Shown one piece after another: positions 1 through 5,922 of a stretch of 20,479 nt of DNA. The DNA is taken from positions 1-20,479 of the forward strand of contig JAJEQY010000069.1 in the NCBI GenBank assembly GCA_020687605.1, in the 5' to 3' direction. The notes beneath the pieces were generated by a model. It saw nothing but the letters and a program-made list of their open reading frames with translations. It searched no databases and had not been told where the DNA came from. A program made the position numbers and the translations under genes. Origin of the DNA: Intestinimonas aquisgranensis (GTDB taxonomy: Bacteria; Bacillota; Clostridia; Oscillospirales; Oscillospiraceae). How positions within the stretch are numbered: the stretch's first letter is position 1; each line of letters opens with the position of its first letter.

Positions 1-957
1 GGGGGGGGGGCCCCCCCCGGCCGCCGCGTGCTGGGAGAGCAGGGCCTCCACCCTGCTCAGCTTGTCGGCGGGAACCCAGCCCTCCAGGAAGAGGGTGGCC
101 CCGCTGGAGAGCAGACGGCCCTTGACCTCCTCCCGCTGCACGTCCTGGGTGAGCCGGTCGATGGTCAGCCGCAGGGCCTCCCGGTGGCCGGCCTCCTGGC
201 CGATGGCCGCCTTGCACCCCTCCAGCTCGGCGGAGAGGGCGGTGAGCCGGGCGTCGATGGCGTCGGTGTTGGCCCGGGCAGTGCCCGTCCAGCCCCGGAG
301 GGAGGCGGGGGTGAAGCCGAAGGTCTTGAGGACGCCCATGGCCTCCTCCTCGGCGGAGCGGTGGCACAGCACCAGCACGTACTGGAACTCCCGGTCCCGG
401 CCGGCCCAGCTCAGCTGTGCCAGCTCGGTGACGGCCGCCAGAGCGGTCTCCACGGCGTTCCGGTCAGCGTTGCCGGAGACGGCGCCGTAGGTCACCGTCA
501 CCTCCCGGGTGGAGGGAATGTCCAGATCGGCGTCCAGCTCCAGCCAGGGAGCCAGGGATGCCTTTTGGGCGGTCAGCTTGCTCTGCTCATTGTAGATGGC
601 CGCGATGCGCGTCTCCAGATCAGAGATGCGCCCGGCGGCCTCGGTGGCCTCCTGGCGGACCGACTCGTCAAAGAGCTGGGCCTCAGAGACCAGGGGACGG
701 GGCTGGAACATGGAACTCTTGGCGGGAGCATAGTGGTTGAGGAGGTCCAAAGCGGCCCGCAGACGGTCGGCCTTGGCCTTGGTGTCGGCCAGAGCGGTGT
801 CGTCCACCCGGGCAAAGCCTGCCCAGGCCGGGTCGCTGAGCTCCTGGTCGGGCTCCCGGATCTCCACGCAGCCCAGGTGCTGGAGCTGCCGGAGCAGCTC
901 CTCCCGGTCCGCGGCCATGGCGAAGAGCCGCAGGTGTTTCATTTTGACTATGGACAT
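1..957 (-). CDS. ntpI: V-type ATP synthase subunit I, N-terminal part (runs off left edge)
   Basis: This is the membrane stator subunit (a-type subunit I) of a V/A-type rotary ATPase. Its cytoplasmic N-terminal arm contacts the peripheral stalks and its C-terminal membrane half forms the ion path. The start ATG (957-955) gives MSIVKMKHLRLFAMAADREE, typical of the family. About 319 codons are visible, covering only the soluble arm: an alpha/beta start ("LQHLGCVEI"), a long coiled-coil region and the family motif "FLEGWVPADK" near residues 290-300. No membrane segment is reached; full-length family members have about 600-700 residues. It overlaps the end of ntpF by 10 nt (948-957), so translation is probably coupled. 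The last codons before the edge read GGGPPP and come from a G10C8 run, which may be an assembly artefact. The family call is secure; the sequence near the edge is not. Confidence 0.9.
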   Translation of the reverse strand, partial: MSIVKMKHLRLFAMAADREELLRQLQHLGCVEIREPDQELSDPAWAGFARVDDTALADTKAKADRLRAALDLLNHYAPAKSSMFQPRPLVSEAQLFDESVRQEATEAAGRISDLETRIAAIYNEQSKLTAQKASLAPWLELDADLDIPSTREVTVTYGAVSGNADRNAVETALAAVTELAQLSWAGRDREFQYVLVLCHRSAEEEAMGVLKTFGFTPASLRGWTGTARANTDAIDARLTALSAELEGCKAAIGQEAGHREALRLTIDRLTQDVQREEVKGRLLSSGATLFLEGWVPADKLSRVEALLSQHAAAGGGPPP

Positions 958-1271
958 GAGTCTCCCACTACCCTTCTGATAATGAGTGCCGCAGCGTCGT
1001 CCAGCCGGCCGGCCGCCGCCTTGCGCAGAGCGTCACAGGCCTGCTCGGTCTCCTGCTCCACGGCCTGAGCGTCCTTTGCCGCGGCCGCTTCCGCCTTGGC
1101 CAGCGCCTCTGCCGCCTGGGCTTCCGCCTCGCGCCGGGCCTGCTCCAGCTTGGCCTTTCCGGCCTCTTCCGCGTCGGACACCAACTTCTTGCACGCCTCG
1201 GCCGCCTCTGCCCTACGGGCGCGGGCCTTCTCCTCGGCCTCGGTCACCCTTTGGACTGCTTCCAAAGACAT
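948..1271 (-). CDS. ntpF: V-type ATPase peripheral stalk subunit (NtpF/subunit G-H type)
   Basis: A 107-residue, highly charged, alanine-rich protein that should be one long coiled coil ("EEKARARRAEAAEACKKL" and similar heptads). It is the kind of subunit that pairs with NtpE to form the peripheral stalk of V-type ATPases. The ATG at 1271-1269 is chosen because it follows a purine-rich AAAGGCGGTGATGG stretch. The longer in-frame reading upstream would begin inside the promoter found at 1336-1364. It is the first gene of the operon and overlaps ntpI by 10 nt, matching the known ntpF-ntpI order in Enterococcus hirae. Sequence alone identifies such coiled coils only weakly; the identity rests mainly on length, composition and position before ntpI. 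The C-terminus ends "LIIRRVVGDSCP", a hydrophobic helix end common in these subunits. Confidence 0.85.
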   Translation of the reverse strand: MSLEAVQRVTEAEEKARARRAEAAEACKKLVSDAEEAGKAKLEQARREAEAQAAEALAKAEAAAAKDAQAVEQETEQACDALRKAAAGRLDDAAALIIRRVVGDSCP

Positions 1272-1335
1272 TCCATCACCGCCTTTCAGATGCAGTTGAT
1301 CCCATCTGCTGGAATCCTGCCCCAGAATACTTATC

Positions 1336-1364
1336 ATCATACACGCTTTTACCAGTAAAATCAA
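1336..1364 (-). promoter_or_regulatory. Promoter of the V-ATPase operon
   Basis: On the minus strand there is a -35 box TTGATT (1364-1359), a 17-bp spacer and a -10 box TATGAT (1341-1336, 5 of 6 to consensus). The predicted transcription start is about 1329, leaving a leader of roughly 58 nt before ntpF. The hexamers and spacing are read directly; activity is inferred. Confidence 0.65.
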
Positions 1365-1410
1365 CTCAAAAACACAGACCACTTTTCAAATTGGTAGCAC
1401 CACAAGAAAA

Positions 1411-1458
1411 AATTTTGGAGAGCTCGCACAAGATCAAATGGTGACGAGCTCTCCAAAT
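1411..1458 (-). terminator. Rho-independent terminator of the MarR/hydrolase unit
   Basis: Arms at 1414-1429 and 1441-1457 pair over about 16 bp with one bulged base (A1444) and an 11-nt loop (1430-1440). Read on the minus strand, the stem ends CTCCAAA and is followed at once by ATTTTTTCTT, a clear U-tract. The plus-strand side has no T-run, so the signal is directional. It lies about 130 nt beyond the hydrolase stop codon and about 50 nt upstream of the V-ATPase promoter, so it insulates the two units. Confidence 0.75.
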
Positions 1459-1590
1459 AGACAATTATACTGGAATGATTTACAAGCTATGTTTAAAAAA
1501 CCAGAATATGGAATAAAAAATTTTTTATGAAAAGGAAATTTCGGCGTACGCCAGGTAACGGGGAAAGATTGGCATGCTTTTTGCCGCACA

Positions 1591-2664
1591 TCAGCTCCAG
1601 ATGGCCCAGCTCCGGTCCTCGGGTCCGGCCTGGGTTGCGATGGATACCAAATCTGACTTGGGCTCGGCCAGACCGGCCTGGGCCAGCAGCTCTTCGCAGG
1701 CGTCGCGGTCCTCGCCCAGACCCCACACCCACACCCGGTCCACCGCGGAGGCCATGGTCAGGGCCTGACCGCTCTGGCTGGTGCCGTCGGCGGTGAGAGC
1801 GGCGGGGTCGGCCACCACCGAGAGCCGGACCTGGGGGTAGGCGGCCTTCAGGGCGGCGGCTACCTGTGTGTAAAAGGACTGGACCGTCTGGGCCAGGGTG
1901 TCGGGTTCATAGGCAGCGCCGGTGAGGATGGCGTCCAGGTTCCCGGTGAGGGGGAAGGCGGAGTAGTCCAGCAGGATCTCGTCAAAGCCCAGCCCGGCCA
2001 GCTCCAGGCACAGGTCGGTGATATACTGCTGGTTTTCCGCGTAGGCGGGGGACAGCCAGCGGATGCTGTCTTCGTCCCGCCAGTTGCCCAGGGAGGAGCG
2101 GAGGGCCAGGTCGTTGCGCTGCCGGGGCATGGTGTTGTCCCGGAAGCAGGAGAGCCGGGCCACGGTGTAGAGGTCCTCCTGAGCGTTGAGGGAGGTGATG
2201 GTCTCGTTGGTGCCGGCGGCGGCGTTGACCCCGGCGCTGACGGCCAGGGGAGAGGCCGAGACAAAGGCCAGGGTGCCGTCATCGGCCTTCATGTCGAAGA
2301 TGGCGGCAGTGGCGCCGGCCTGCTCCAGCTGGGTCTGAACGGAGTCGTCGGTGAGGGCCGACCGGGGCAGCAGCACGGCGTGGAGAAGCTCCTCCGGCTC
2401 GGGTTCGGGGGTGAGAACCACCATGGGCTGGGAGACGGAGGGAAGGGGTGTTTGCTCCTCCTCCTTCTCCTGGCCCCAGGGGAGGAGTAAACGACCGCCG
2501 TCGGCGGAGTAGACCCAATAGGGCTCCAGGAAGAAGAGTGCGGCCACCGAGAGGATCAGCACCACCGCCAGGAAGATGGCGATGACCTTCAGAGGGGTGC
2601 TGAGGGGGGAGCGGCCCCGGTAGCTGGAATAGCAGCCCCGGCCGTAAGAGCGATCCCGTCTCAT
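1591..2664 (-). CDS. Membrane-anchored putative glycoside hydrolase (DUF4015-like)
   Basis: A protein of 357 residues. Residues 1-24 are basic and cytoplasmic (RR, RGR), residues 25-46 form one hydrophobic membrane segment, and residues 48-92 are a Pro/Glu-rich linker ("TPEPEPEE"). The rest is an extracytoplasmic domain resembling the putative glycosyl hydrolases of PF13200/DUF4015, probably a TIM barrel. Supporting motifs are "LHAVLLPRSAL" (about 94-104), "AIFDMKADDG" (121-130), "WLSPAY" (203-208) and "GFDEILLDYSAFP" (226-238), the last like the family's barrel strand with an acidic residue at its end. The substrate is unknown; cell-wall or capsule glycan is plausible. The ATG at 2664 follows the MarR stop with one base between, and GAGGAGG lies about 12 nt upstream. 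The longer reading (31 more residues) lies inside marR and is rejected. It is co-transcribed with marR and terminated at 1411-1458. Confidence 0.75.
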   Translation of the reverse strand: MRRDRSYGRGCYSSYRGRSPLSTPLKVIAIFLAVVLILSVAALFFLEPYWVYSADGGRLLLPWGQEKEEEQTPLPSVSQPMVVLTPEPEPEELLHAVLLPRSALTDDSVQTQLEQAGATAAIFDMKADDGTLAFVSASPLAVSAGVNAAAGTNETITSLNAQEDLYTVARLSCFRDNTMPRQRNDLALRSSLGNWRDEDSIRWLSPAYAENQQYITDLCLELAGLGFDEILLDYSAFPLTGNLDAILTGAAYEPDTLAQTVQSFYTQVAAALKAAYPQVRLSVVADPAALTADGTSQSGQALTMASAVDRVWVWGLGEDRDACEELLAQAGLAEPKSDLVSIATQAGPEDRSWAIWS

Positions 2665-2665
2665 A

Positions 2666-3127
2666 TCAGAGCGCTTCCTCCTCAAGGGTCTCCCCGTCGT
2701 GCTCCTTGGCCAGAAGGGCCTCGTCCAGCCGGAGGAGCGCACGGGCCACCATGTCACGGTCCTCGGCTGTCATAGTGGAGAGCACCGAGGCAAAATAGCC
2801 GCCCACGTCGGCCTCGGCCCGCTCCCGCAGGGACTGATATTTGCTGGTGACCGCCACGTAGATGACCCGGCGGTCTTCACCGGAGCGGACCCGCCTGGCC
2901 AGTTCCAGCTTCTCCAGCCGGTCCACGATGCCGGAGACGGTGGAGTTGGCGCTCCCCGTCCGCTCTGCCAGGGTGCTGATGGGCATGGGGCCTTCCTCCC
3001 CCAGTACATTGAGGACCAGGGCCTGGGGAAAGGTCAGCTGAAGACGGCCGAAATGAATGCGGAACAGCCGGGACATGTGCTGCGACACCCGCAGATAGGT
3101 CATCAGGACATCAGTGGAACCGTTCAT
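2666..3127 (-). CDS. MarR-family transcriptional regulator
   Basis: A 153-residue winged-helix regulator. The recognition-helix region is "TLAERTGSANSTVSGIVDRL" (52-71). The wing is "RSGEDRRVIYVAVT" (81-94) with the family's D-R-R signature. The N- and C-terminal helices form the dimer interface. MarR proteins are usually repressors that release DNA on binding a small ligand or on oxidation, and usually control themselves and a neighbour. No cysteine is visible in the reading, so a thiol-redox sensor of the OhrR type is unlikely. The start ATG at 3127 has AAAGGAG about 9 nt upstream. It is the first gene of a two-gene unit with the hydrolase and is transcribed divergently from the ribosomal operon. 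The ligand and operator cannot be read from the sequence. Confidence 0.9.
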   Translation of the reverse strand: MNGSTDVLMTYLRVSQHMSRLFRIHFGRLQLTFPQALVLNVLGEEGPMPISTLAERTGSANSTVSGIVDRLEKLELARRVRSGEDRRVIYVAVTSKYQSLRERAEADVGGYFASVLSTMTAEDRDMVARALLRLDEALLAKEHDGETLEEEAL

Positions 3128-3177
3128 CGCCGGATACTCCTTTCCTCAGTGGGACAAATCGATACTTACGCCATCAA

Positions 3178-3206
3178 AGCATATCTCTTTCCGCCCCCTG
3201 CGTCAA
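3178..3206 (-). promoter_or_regulatory. Promoter of the marR unit
   Basis: Minus strand: -35 TTGACG (3206-3201, 5 of 6), 17-bp spacer, -10 TATGCT (3183-3178, 4 of 6). The transcription start would be near 3171, about 44 nt before the marR ATG. Confidence 0.55.
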
Positions 3207-3233
3207 TTCTTCCTGAGAAAGGTTAACGAAATG

Positions 3234-3262
3234 TTTATACTTTCTTCACCGATGGAAAACAA
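3234..3262 (-). promoter_or_regulatory. Possible second, weaker marR promoter
   Basis: Minus strand: TTGTTT (3262-3257), 17-bp spacer, TATAAA (3239-3234, 5 of 6). The -35 box is poor. A 6-bp inverted repeat AGAAAG/CTTTCT with an 18-nt spacer flanks the -10 box and could be an operator. This is a suggestion only. Confidence 0.3.
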
Positions 3263-3389
3263 GCGCCTTACCTTATATATATAATAGCGGGAGCGGGCGA
3301 AAAAAGAGGAAAGAGGACGGATGGCGGCCGGCCTTGGGGAGAGGCACAGAAAAACCTTGGAAACACAGCGATTTTTGTGTGATTTGTGC

Positions 3390-3418
3390 TTGACATTGAC
3401 GGGCATCTGTTATATCAT
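3390..3418 (+). promoter_or_regulatory. Main promoter of the S10-spc-alpha ribosomal operon
   Basis: A perfect -35 TTGACA (3390-3395), an optimal 17-bp spacer and -10 TATCAT (3413-3418, 5 of 6) predict a start near 3424-3425. This is the best promoter match in the window and lies about 270 nt upstream of rpsJ. The region just before it (3265-3290) is AT-rich and includes a TATATATATAAT run that has no matching -35 box in either direction. Confidence 0.75.
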
Positions 3419-3424
3419 AATCAA

Positions 3425-3695
3425 GCGCCTTTAAGGGCGCAGTCTGCGATGATGTAGGAGATTGCTCAGAAATGAGGTAACTTCTACGGAGTATGTCCGT
3501 TGATCGGGCGGCTGAGAAATCCCGTGCGCTTGGCGTATATCGCCGCGCTTGGATGGGACCGGCCGGCTTTTAGCATGCCGGTCTTGTTTATGCCTCGGAG
3601 TGATACGCACGAGAGAGTGTATAAAAGATTTCTCACCGTACGGAGCGGCAAGGCAAGCAGAACCACTTCGTATGTTTTTCAAGGAGGAACAAACC
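3425..3695 (+). promoter_or_regulatory. Structured 5' leader of the ribosomal operon
   Basis: The leader is about 270 nt long and non-coding. Visible stem-loops are GCGCC...GGGCGC (3425-3440, right at the predicted start), ACGGA/TCCGT (3486-3500), GCGC-tt-GGCG/CGCC-GCGC (3526-3548, loop tatat) and GACCGGC/GCCGGTC (3557-3583, loop of 13). The last is followed by TTGTTTA and could act as an attenuator. It ends with an AAGGAGGAAC ribosome site before rpsJ. Long S10 leaders are known to mediate autoregulation by L4 in gamma-proteobacteria. Whether L4 (rplD, second gene downstream) acts here is inference, and I do not recognise a specific published motif. Confidence 0.5.
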
Positions 3696-4010
3696 ATGGC
3701 AGCTCAGAAGGAAATGATCCGCATCCGCCTCAAGGCTTACGATCACCAGCTCATCGACCAGAGCGCTGAGAAGATCGTGGAGACCGCCAAGCGCACCGGC
3801 GCCGCCGTGTCCGGTCCCGTGCCCCTTCCCACCAAGAAGGAAGTCGTGACCATCCTGCGCGCCGTCCACAAGTACAAGGACTCCCGTGAGCAGTTCGAGC
3901 GGCGCACCCACAAGCGCCTCATCGACGTCATCAAGCCCTCCCCCAAGACTGTGGAGGCTCTGATGGCTCTGGAGCTCCCCGCCGGCGTTGAGATCGAGAT
4001 CAAACTCTGA
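3696..4010 (+). CDS. rpsJ: 30S ribosomal protein S10
   Basis: S10 binds the 3' domain of 16S rRNA in the 30S head and, as NusE in other bacteria, also joins NusB in transcription antitermination. The 104-residue product has the usual length. It shows the N-terminal strand "IRIRLKAYDHQLID" (8-21), the tip loop "SGPVPLPTKKE" (39-49) and the signature "REQFERRTHKRLIDV" (64-78). The ATG at 3696 is set by AAGGAGGAAC six bases upstream. A longer in-frame reading extends into the leader and is rejected. It is the first gene of the operon. The following gap is 244 nt, unusually long for this position, and contains a repeat element. Confidence 0.98.
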   Translation: MAAQKEMIRIRLKAYDHQLIDQSAEKIVETAKRTGAAVSGPVPLPTKKEVVTILRAVHKYKDSREQFERRTHKRLIDVIKPSPKTVEALMALELPAGVEIEIKL

Positions 4011-4033
4011 TCCCGCCGAAATCCCCCGTCCTG

Positions 4034-4142
4034 CCAAATCAAAGCCCAGCGAAGCGGGTTTGATTTGGAGACGAGGAACAAGGTAGCGCAGCGCAGTTTT
4101 CGCCGCAGGCGGAAACGGAGCAAAGCGGACTTTGTGACGAAG
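4034..4142 (+). repeat. Dispersed structured intergenic repeat, copy A
   Basis: An element of about 109 nt between rpsJ and rplC. Hairpin 1 has arms CCAAATCAAA (4034-4043) and TTTGATTTGG (4059-4068) around the core GCCCAGCGAAGCGGG. A GAGGAACAAGG tract follows. Hairpin 2 is GTTTTCGCC/GGCGGAAAC with a gca loop (one wobble pair), and then comes a GCGGACTTTG motif. Copy B lies at 10822-10931 in the same orientation. The hairpin 1 loop is identical in both copies, while the stem bases differ with pairing kept. No ORF, transposase or terminal direct repeat is visible. Confidence 0.7.
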
Positions 4143-4153
4143 TCAGCACCGCA

Positions 4154-4176
4154 GTCCGCCGCGTTTTGAGGCGGAC
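4154..4176 (+). other. Stem-loop before rplC
   Basis: Perfect 7-bp arms GTCCGCC (4154-4160) and GGCGGAC (4170-4176) with a 9-nt loop. It lies just 3' of repeat copy A and about 80 nt before rplC. No U-tract follows, so it is not a terminator; it may be part of the repeat or an RNA processing site. Confidence 0.45.
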
Positions 4177-4254
4177 GGGTCAAGTCGGCAGAGCAATGTG
4201 AGTCCAATGCACACCTCTCCCGACCAATAACCTTAACAAGGAGGAAGTCACACT

Positions 4255-4980
4255 ATGGAAAAGGCGATCATCGGCAAGAAAGTGGGCATGACCCAGATCT
4301 TCGATGAAGCCGGCCACGTCATCCCCGTTACCGTCATCGAGGCGGGTCCCTGCACCGTGGTGCAGAAGAAGACCGCTGAGAAGGACGGCTACGAGGCCGT
4401 GCAGCTGGGCTACGAGGACGTTGCCGAGAAGAAGCTCACCAAGCCCGAGCTGGGCCACCTGAAGAAGGCTGGCGACGCCCGGAAGAAGTACCTCAAGGAG
4501 TTCAAGCTCTCCAACAGCGCCGCCCTCAACGTGGGCGACGAGATCAAGGTGGATACCTTCGCTGAGGGCGACCGCGTGGACGTCACCGGCGTCAGCAAAG
4601 GTAAGGGCTACGCCGGCGTTGTGAAGCGCTACGGCGCTGGCCGCACCCCCACCACCCACGGCGGCGGTCCTGTGCACCGTCACGCCGGTTCTATGGGCCC
4701 CGCCACCGATCCCTCCCGGATCTTCAAGGGCAAGATCGGCGCCGGCCACATGGGCGACGAGCAGGTCACTGTCCTGAACCTGGACGTGGTCAAGGTGGAC
4801 AATGAGCTGGGCATCATCGCTGTCCGCGGCGCCATCCCCGGCCCCAAGGGCGGCATCGTGTACGTGCGCAACTCCGTGATCAACGTCAAGGAGAAGGGCG
4901 CCGCTGCCAATGCCAGCATCAACCCGCAGAAGGCCTCTGCCCGCGTCAATCCCCAGAAGGCTTCCGCCCGTAACAAGTAA
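4255..4980 (+). CDS. rplC: 50S ribosomal protein L3 with C-terminal repeat tail
   Basis: L3 nucleates 50S assembly, and a loop of it reaches toward the peptidyl transferase centre. The 241 residues include "EKAIIGKKVGMTQIFDEAG" (2-20), the RNA-binding signature "KGKGYAGVVKRYG" (115-127) and the central extension "RHAGSMGPATDPSRIFKGK" (142-160). "GAGHMG" (162-167) has His where E. coli has the PrmB-methylated Gln. The usual length is about 205-215 residues. Here a tail of about 30 residues (from about 211) ends in two exact NPQKASAR units (223-230, 232-239). The ATG follows AAGGAGGAAGTC at normal distance. The 244-nt gap upstream with repeat copy A is unlike the tight spacing of the genes that follow. 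Confidence 0.97.
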   Translation: MEKAIIGKKVGMTQIFDEAGHVIPVTVIEAGPCTVVQKKTAEKDGYEAVQLGYEDVAEKKLTKPELGHLKKAGDARKKYLKEFKLSNSAALNVGDEIKVDTFAEGDRVDVTGVSKGKGYAGVVKRYGAGRTPTTHGGGPVHRHAGSMGPATDPSRIFKGKIGAGHMGDEQVTVLNLDVVKVDNELGIIAVRGAIPGPKGGIVYVRNSVINVKEKGAAANASINPQKASARVNPQKASARNK

Positions 4981-4997
4981 GAAAGGAGAGAGACCAA

Positions 4998-5618
4998 ATG
5001 CCTAAGGCAATCGTTGTTAACATGACCGGCGCTCAGATCGGCGAAGTGGAGCTCTCCGAAGCTGTGTTCGGGATCGAGTCCAACGAGACCGTCGTTCACG
5101 CCGTTGTGAAGAATCACCTGGCCAACTGCCGCCAGGGTACCCAGTCCGCCCTCACCCGCGCCGAGGTCTCCGGCGGCGGCATCAAGCCCTACCGTCAGAA
5201 GGGCACCGGCCGCGCCCGTCAGGGTTCCACCCGGGCTCCCCAGTGGACCCACGGCGGCATTGTGTTCGCCCCCAAGCCCCGGTCCTACCGCTACACACTC
5301 AACAAGAAGGTGCGCCGCCTGGCTCTGAAGAGCGTCCTCTCCGCCAAGGCCGCCGAGGGCAACGTGATCGTGGTGGACAGCCTGACCGTCCCCGAGATCA
5401 AGACCAAGACCGTCCAGAGCTTCCTCAACGCTGTGAACGCCGGCAAGGCCGTGCTGGTCACCCCTGAGGTGGACATGAACGTGGTCAAGTCCGCCCGGAA
5501 CATCCCCGGCGTGTCCGCCACCACCGCCAAGCTCATCAACGTCTATGACATCCTGAATGCCAAGCAGCTCATCGTGGACAAGGCTGCGCTGGCCGTCATC
5601 GAGGAGGTGTTCGCGTAA
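4998..5618 (+). CDS. rplD: 50S ribosomal protein L4
   Basis: L4 is a 23S rRNA domain I binder whose long loop lines the peptide exit tunnel. In E. coli it also represses the S10 operon through its leader. The 206 residues match the family length. They show "TGAQIGEVELSEAVFGIE" (10-27), the tunnel loop "QKGTGRARQGSTRAPQWTHG" (about 66-85) and "PKPRSYRYTLNKKVRRLALK" (about 90-110). The AAAGGAGAGAGACCAA sequence fixes the ATG at 4998. The stop overlaps the rplW start as TAATG. It is the natural candidate for autogenous control of the structured leader at 3425-3695, but that is inference. Confidence 0.98.
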   Translation: MPKAIVVNMTGAQIGEVELSEAVFGIESNETVVHAVVKNHLANCRQGTQSALTRAEVSGGGIKPYRQKGTGRARQGSTRAPQWTHGGIVFAPKPRSYRYTLNKKVRRLALKSVLSAKAAEGNVIVVDSLTVPEIKTKTVQSFLNAVNAGKAVLVTPEVDMNVVKSARNIPGVSATTAKLINVYDILNAKQLIVDKAALAVIEEVFA

Positions 5619-5908
5619 TGACTAAGGCTTATGACATCATCAAGCGCCCCATCATCACCGAGAAGTCCATGTCGATGACCGAGGACAAGCGCTACACCTT
5701 TGAGGTCGCCAAGGACGCCAACAAGATCGAGATCGCCAAGGCGGTGGAGGAGATCTTCGGCGTAAAGGTGGCCAAGGTCAACACCATCAACATGTATGGC
5801 AAGGAGAAGCGCATGGGCCGGTTCCCCGCTGGCCGCCGCGCCTCCTGGAAGAAGGCCATGGTCACTCTGACCGCCGACTCCAAGGCCATCGAGTTCTTTG
5901 AGGCGTAA
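5618..5908 (+). CDS. rplW: 50S ribosomal protein L23
   Basis: L23 sits at the peptide tunnel exit and docks trigger factor and SRP. The 96-residue product has the typical bacterial start "YDIIKRPIITEKSM" (4-17) and "YTFEVAKDANKIEIAKAVEE" (27-46). It also has the signature "FGVKVAKVNTINMYGKEKRM" (48-67). It begins on the last base of the rplD stop (TAATG), so translation should be coupled to L4. It is followed 14 nt later by rplB. Confidence 0.97.
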   Translation: MTKAYDIIKRPIITEKSMSMTEDKRYTFEVAKDANKIEIAKAVEEIFGVKVAKVNTINMYGKEKRMGRFPAGRRASWKKAMVTLTADSKAIEFFEA

Positions 5909-5922
5909 GGAGGAGAAGAGGA

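Larger units (their letters stand above)
1272..1590. other. Intergenic region between ntpF and the hydrolase gene
   Basis: This 319-base AT-richer gap holds the V-ATPase promoter (1336-1364) and the terminator (1411-1458). It also holds a perfect 16-bp palindrome ATAAAAAATTTTTTAT (1513-1528) and a perfect 10-bp palindrome GGCGTACGCC. I found no credible gene: the readings that cross it have no ribosome site and overlap the regulatory signals. Confidence 0.7.
3128..3695. other. Divergent intergenic region between marR and rpsJ
   Basis: These 568 bases have no credible gene. The minus-strand half carries the marR promoters. The plus-strand half carries the ribosomal promoter and leader. Short readings across the leader have no family resemblance and no ribosome site. 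Confidence 0.7.

Noticed and set aside
28..1068. 346-codon plus-strand frame over ntpI
   Set aside because: Opposite a recognisable V-ATPase subunit; the product is Gly/Leu/Ala-rich low-complexity sequence.
2665..2757. 31-residue N-terminal extension of the hydrolase
   Set aside because: It lies inside marR and reads as basic, Trp-rich out-of-frame sequence. The ATG at 2664 sits right after the marR stop and fits the family architecture.
3265..3290. TATATATATAAT run as a plus-strand promoter -10
   Set aside because: No -35-like hexamer lies 16-18 bp upstream, while a near-consensus promoter is present at 3390-3418.
3500..3769. 89-codon plus-strand frame across the leader and rpsJ start
   Set aside because: It overlaps the rpsJ start out of frame and shows no family features; the leader is better explained as structured RNA.
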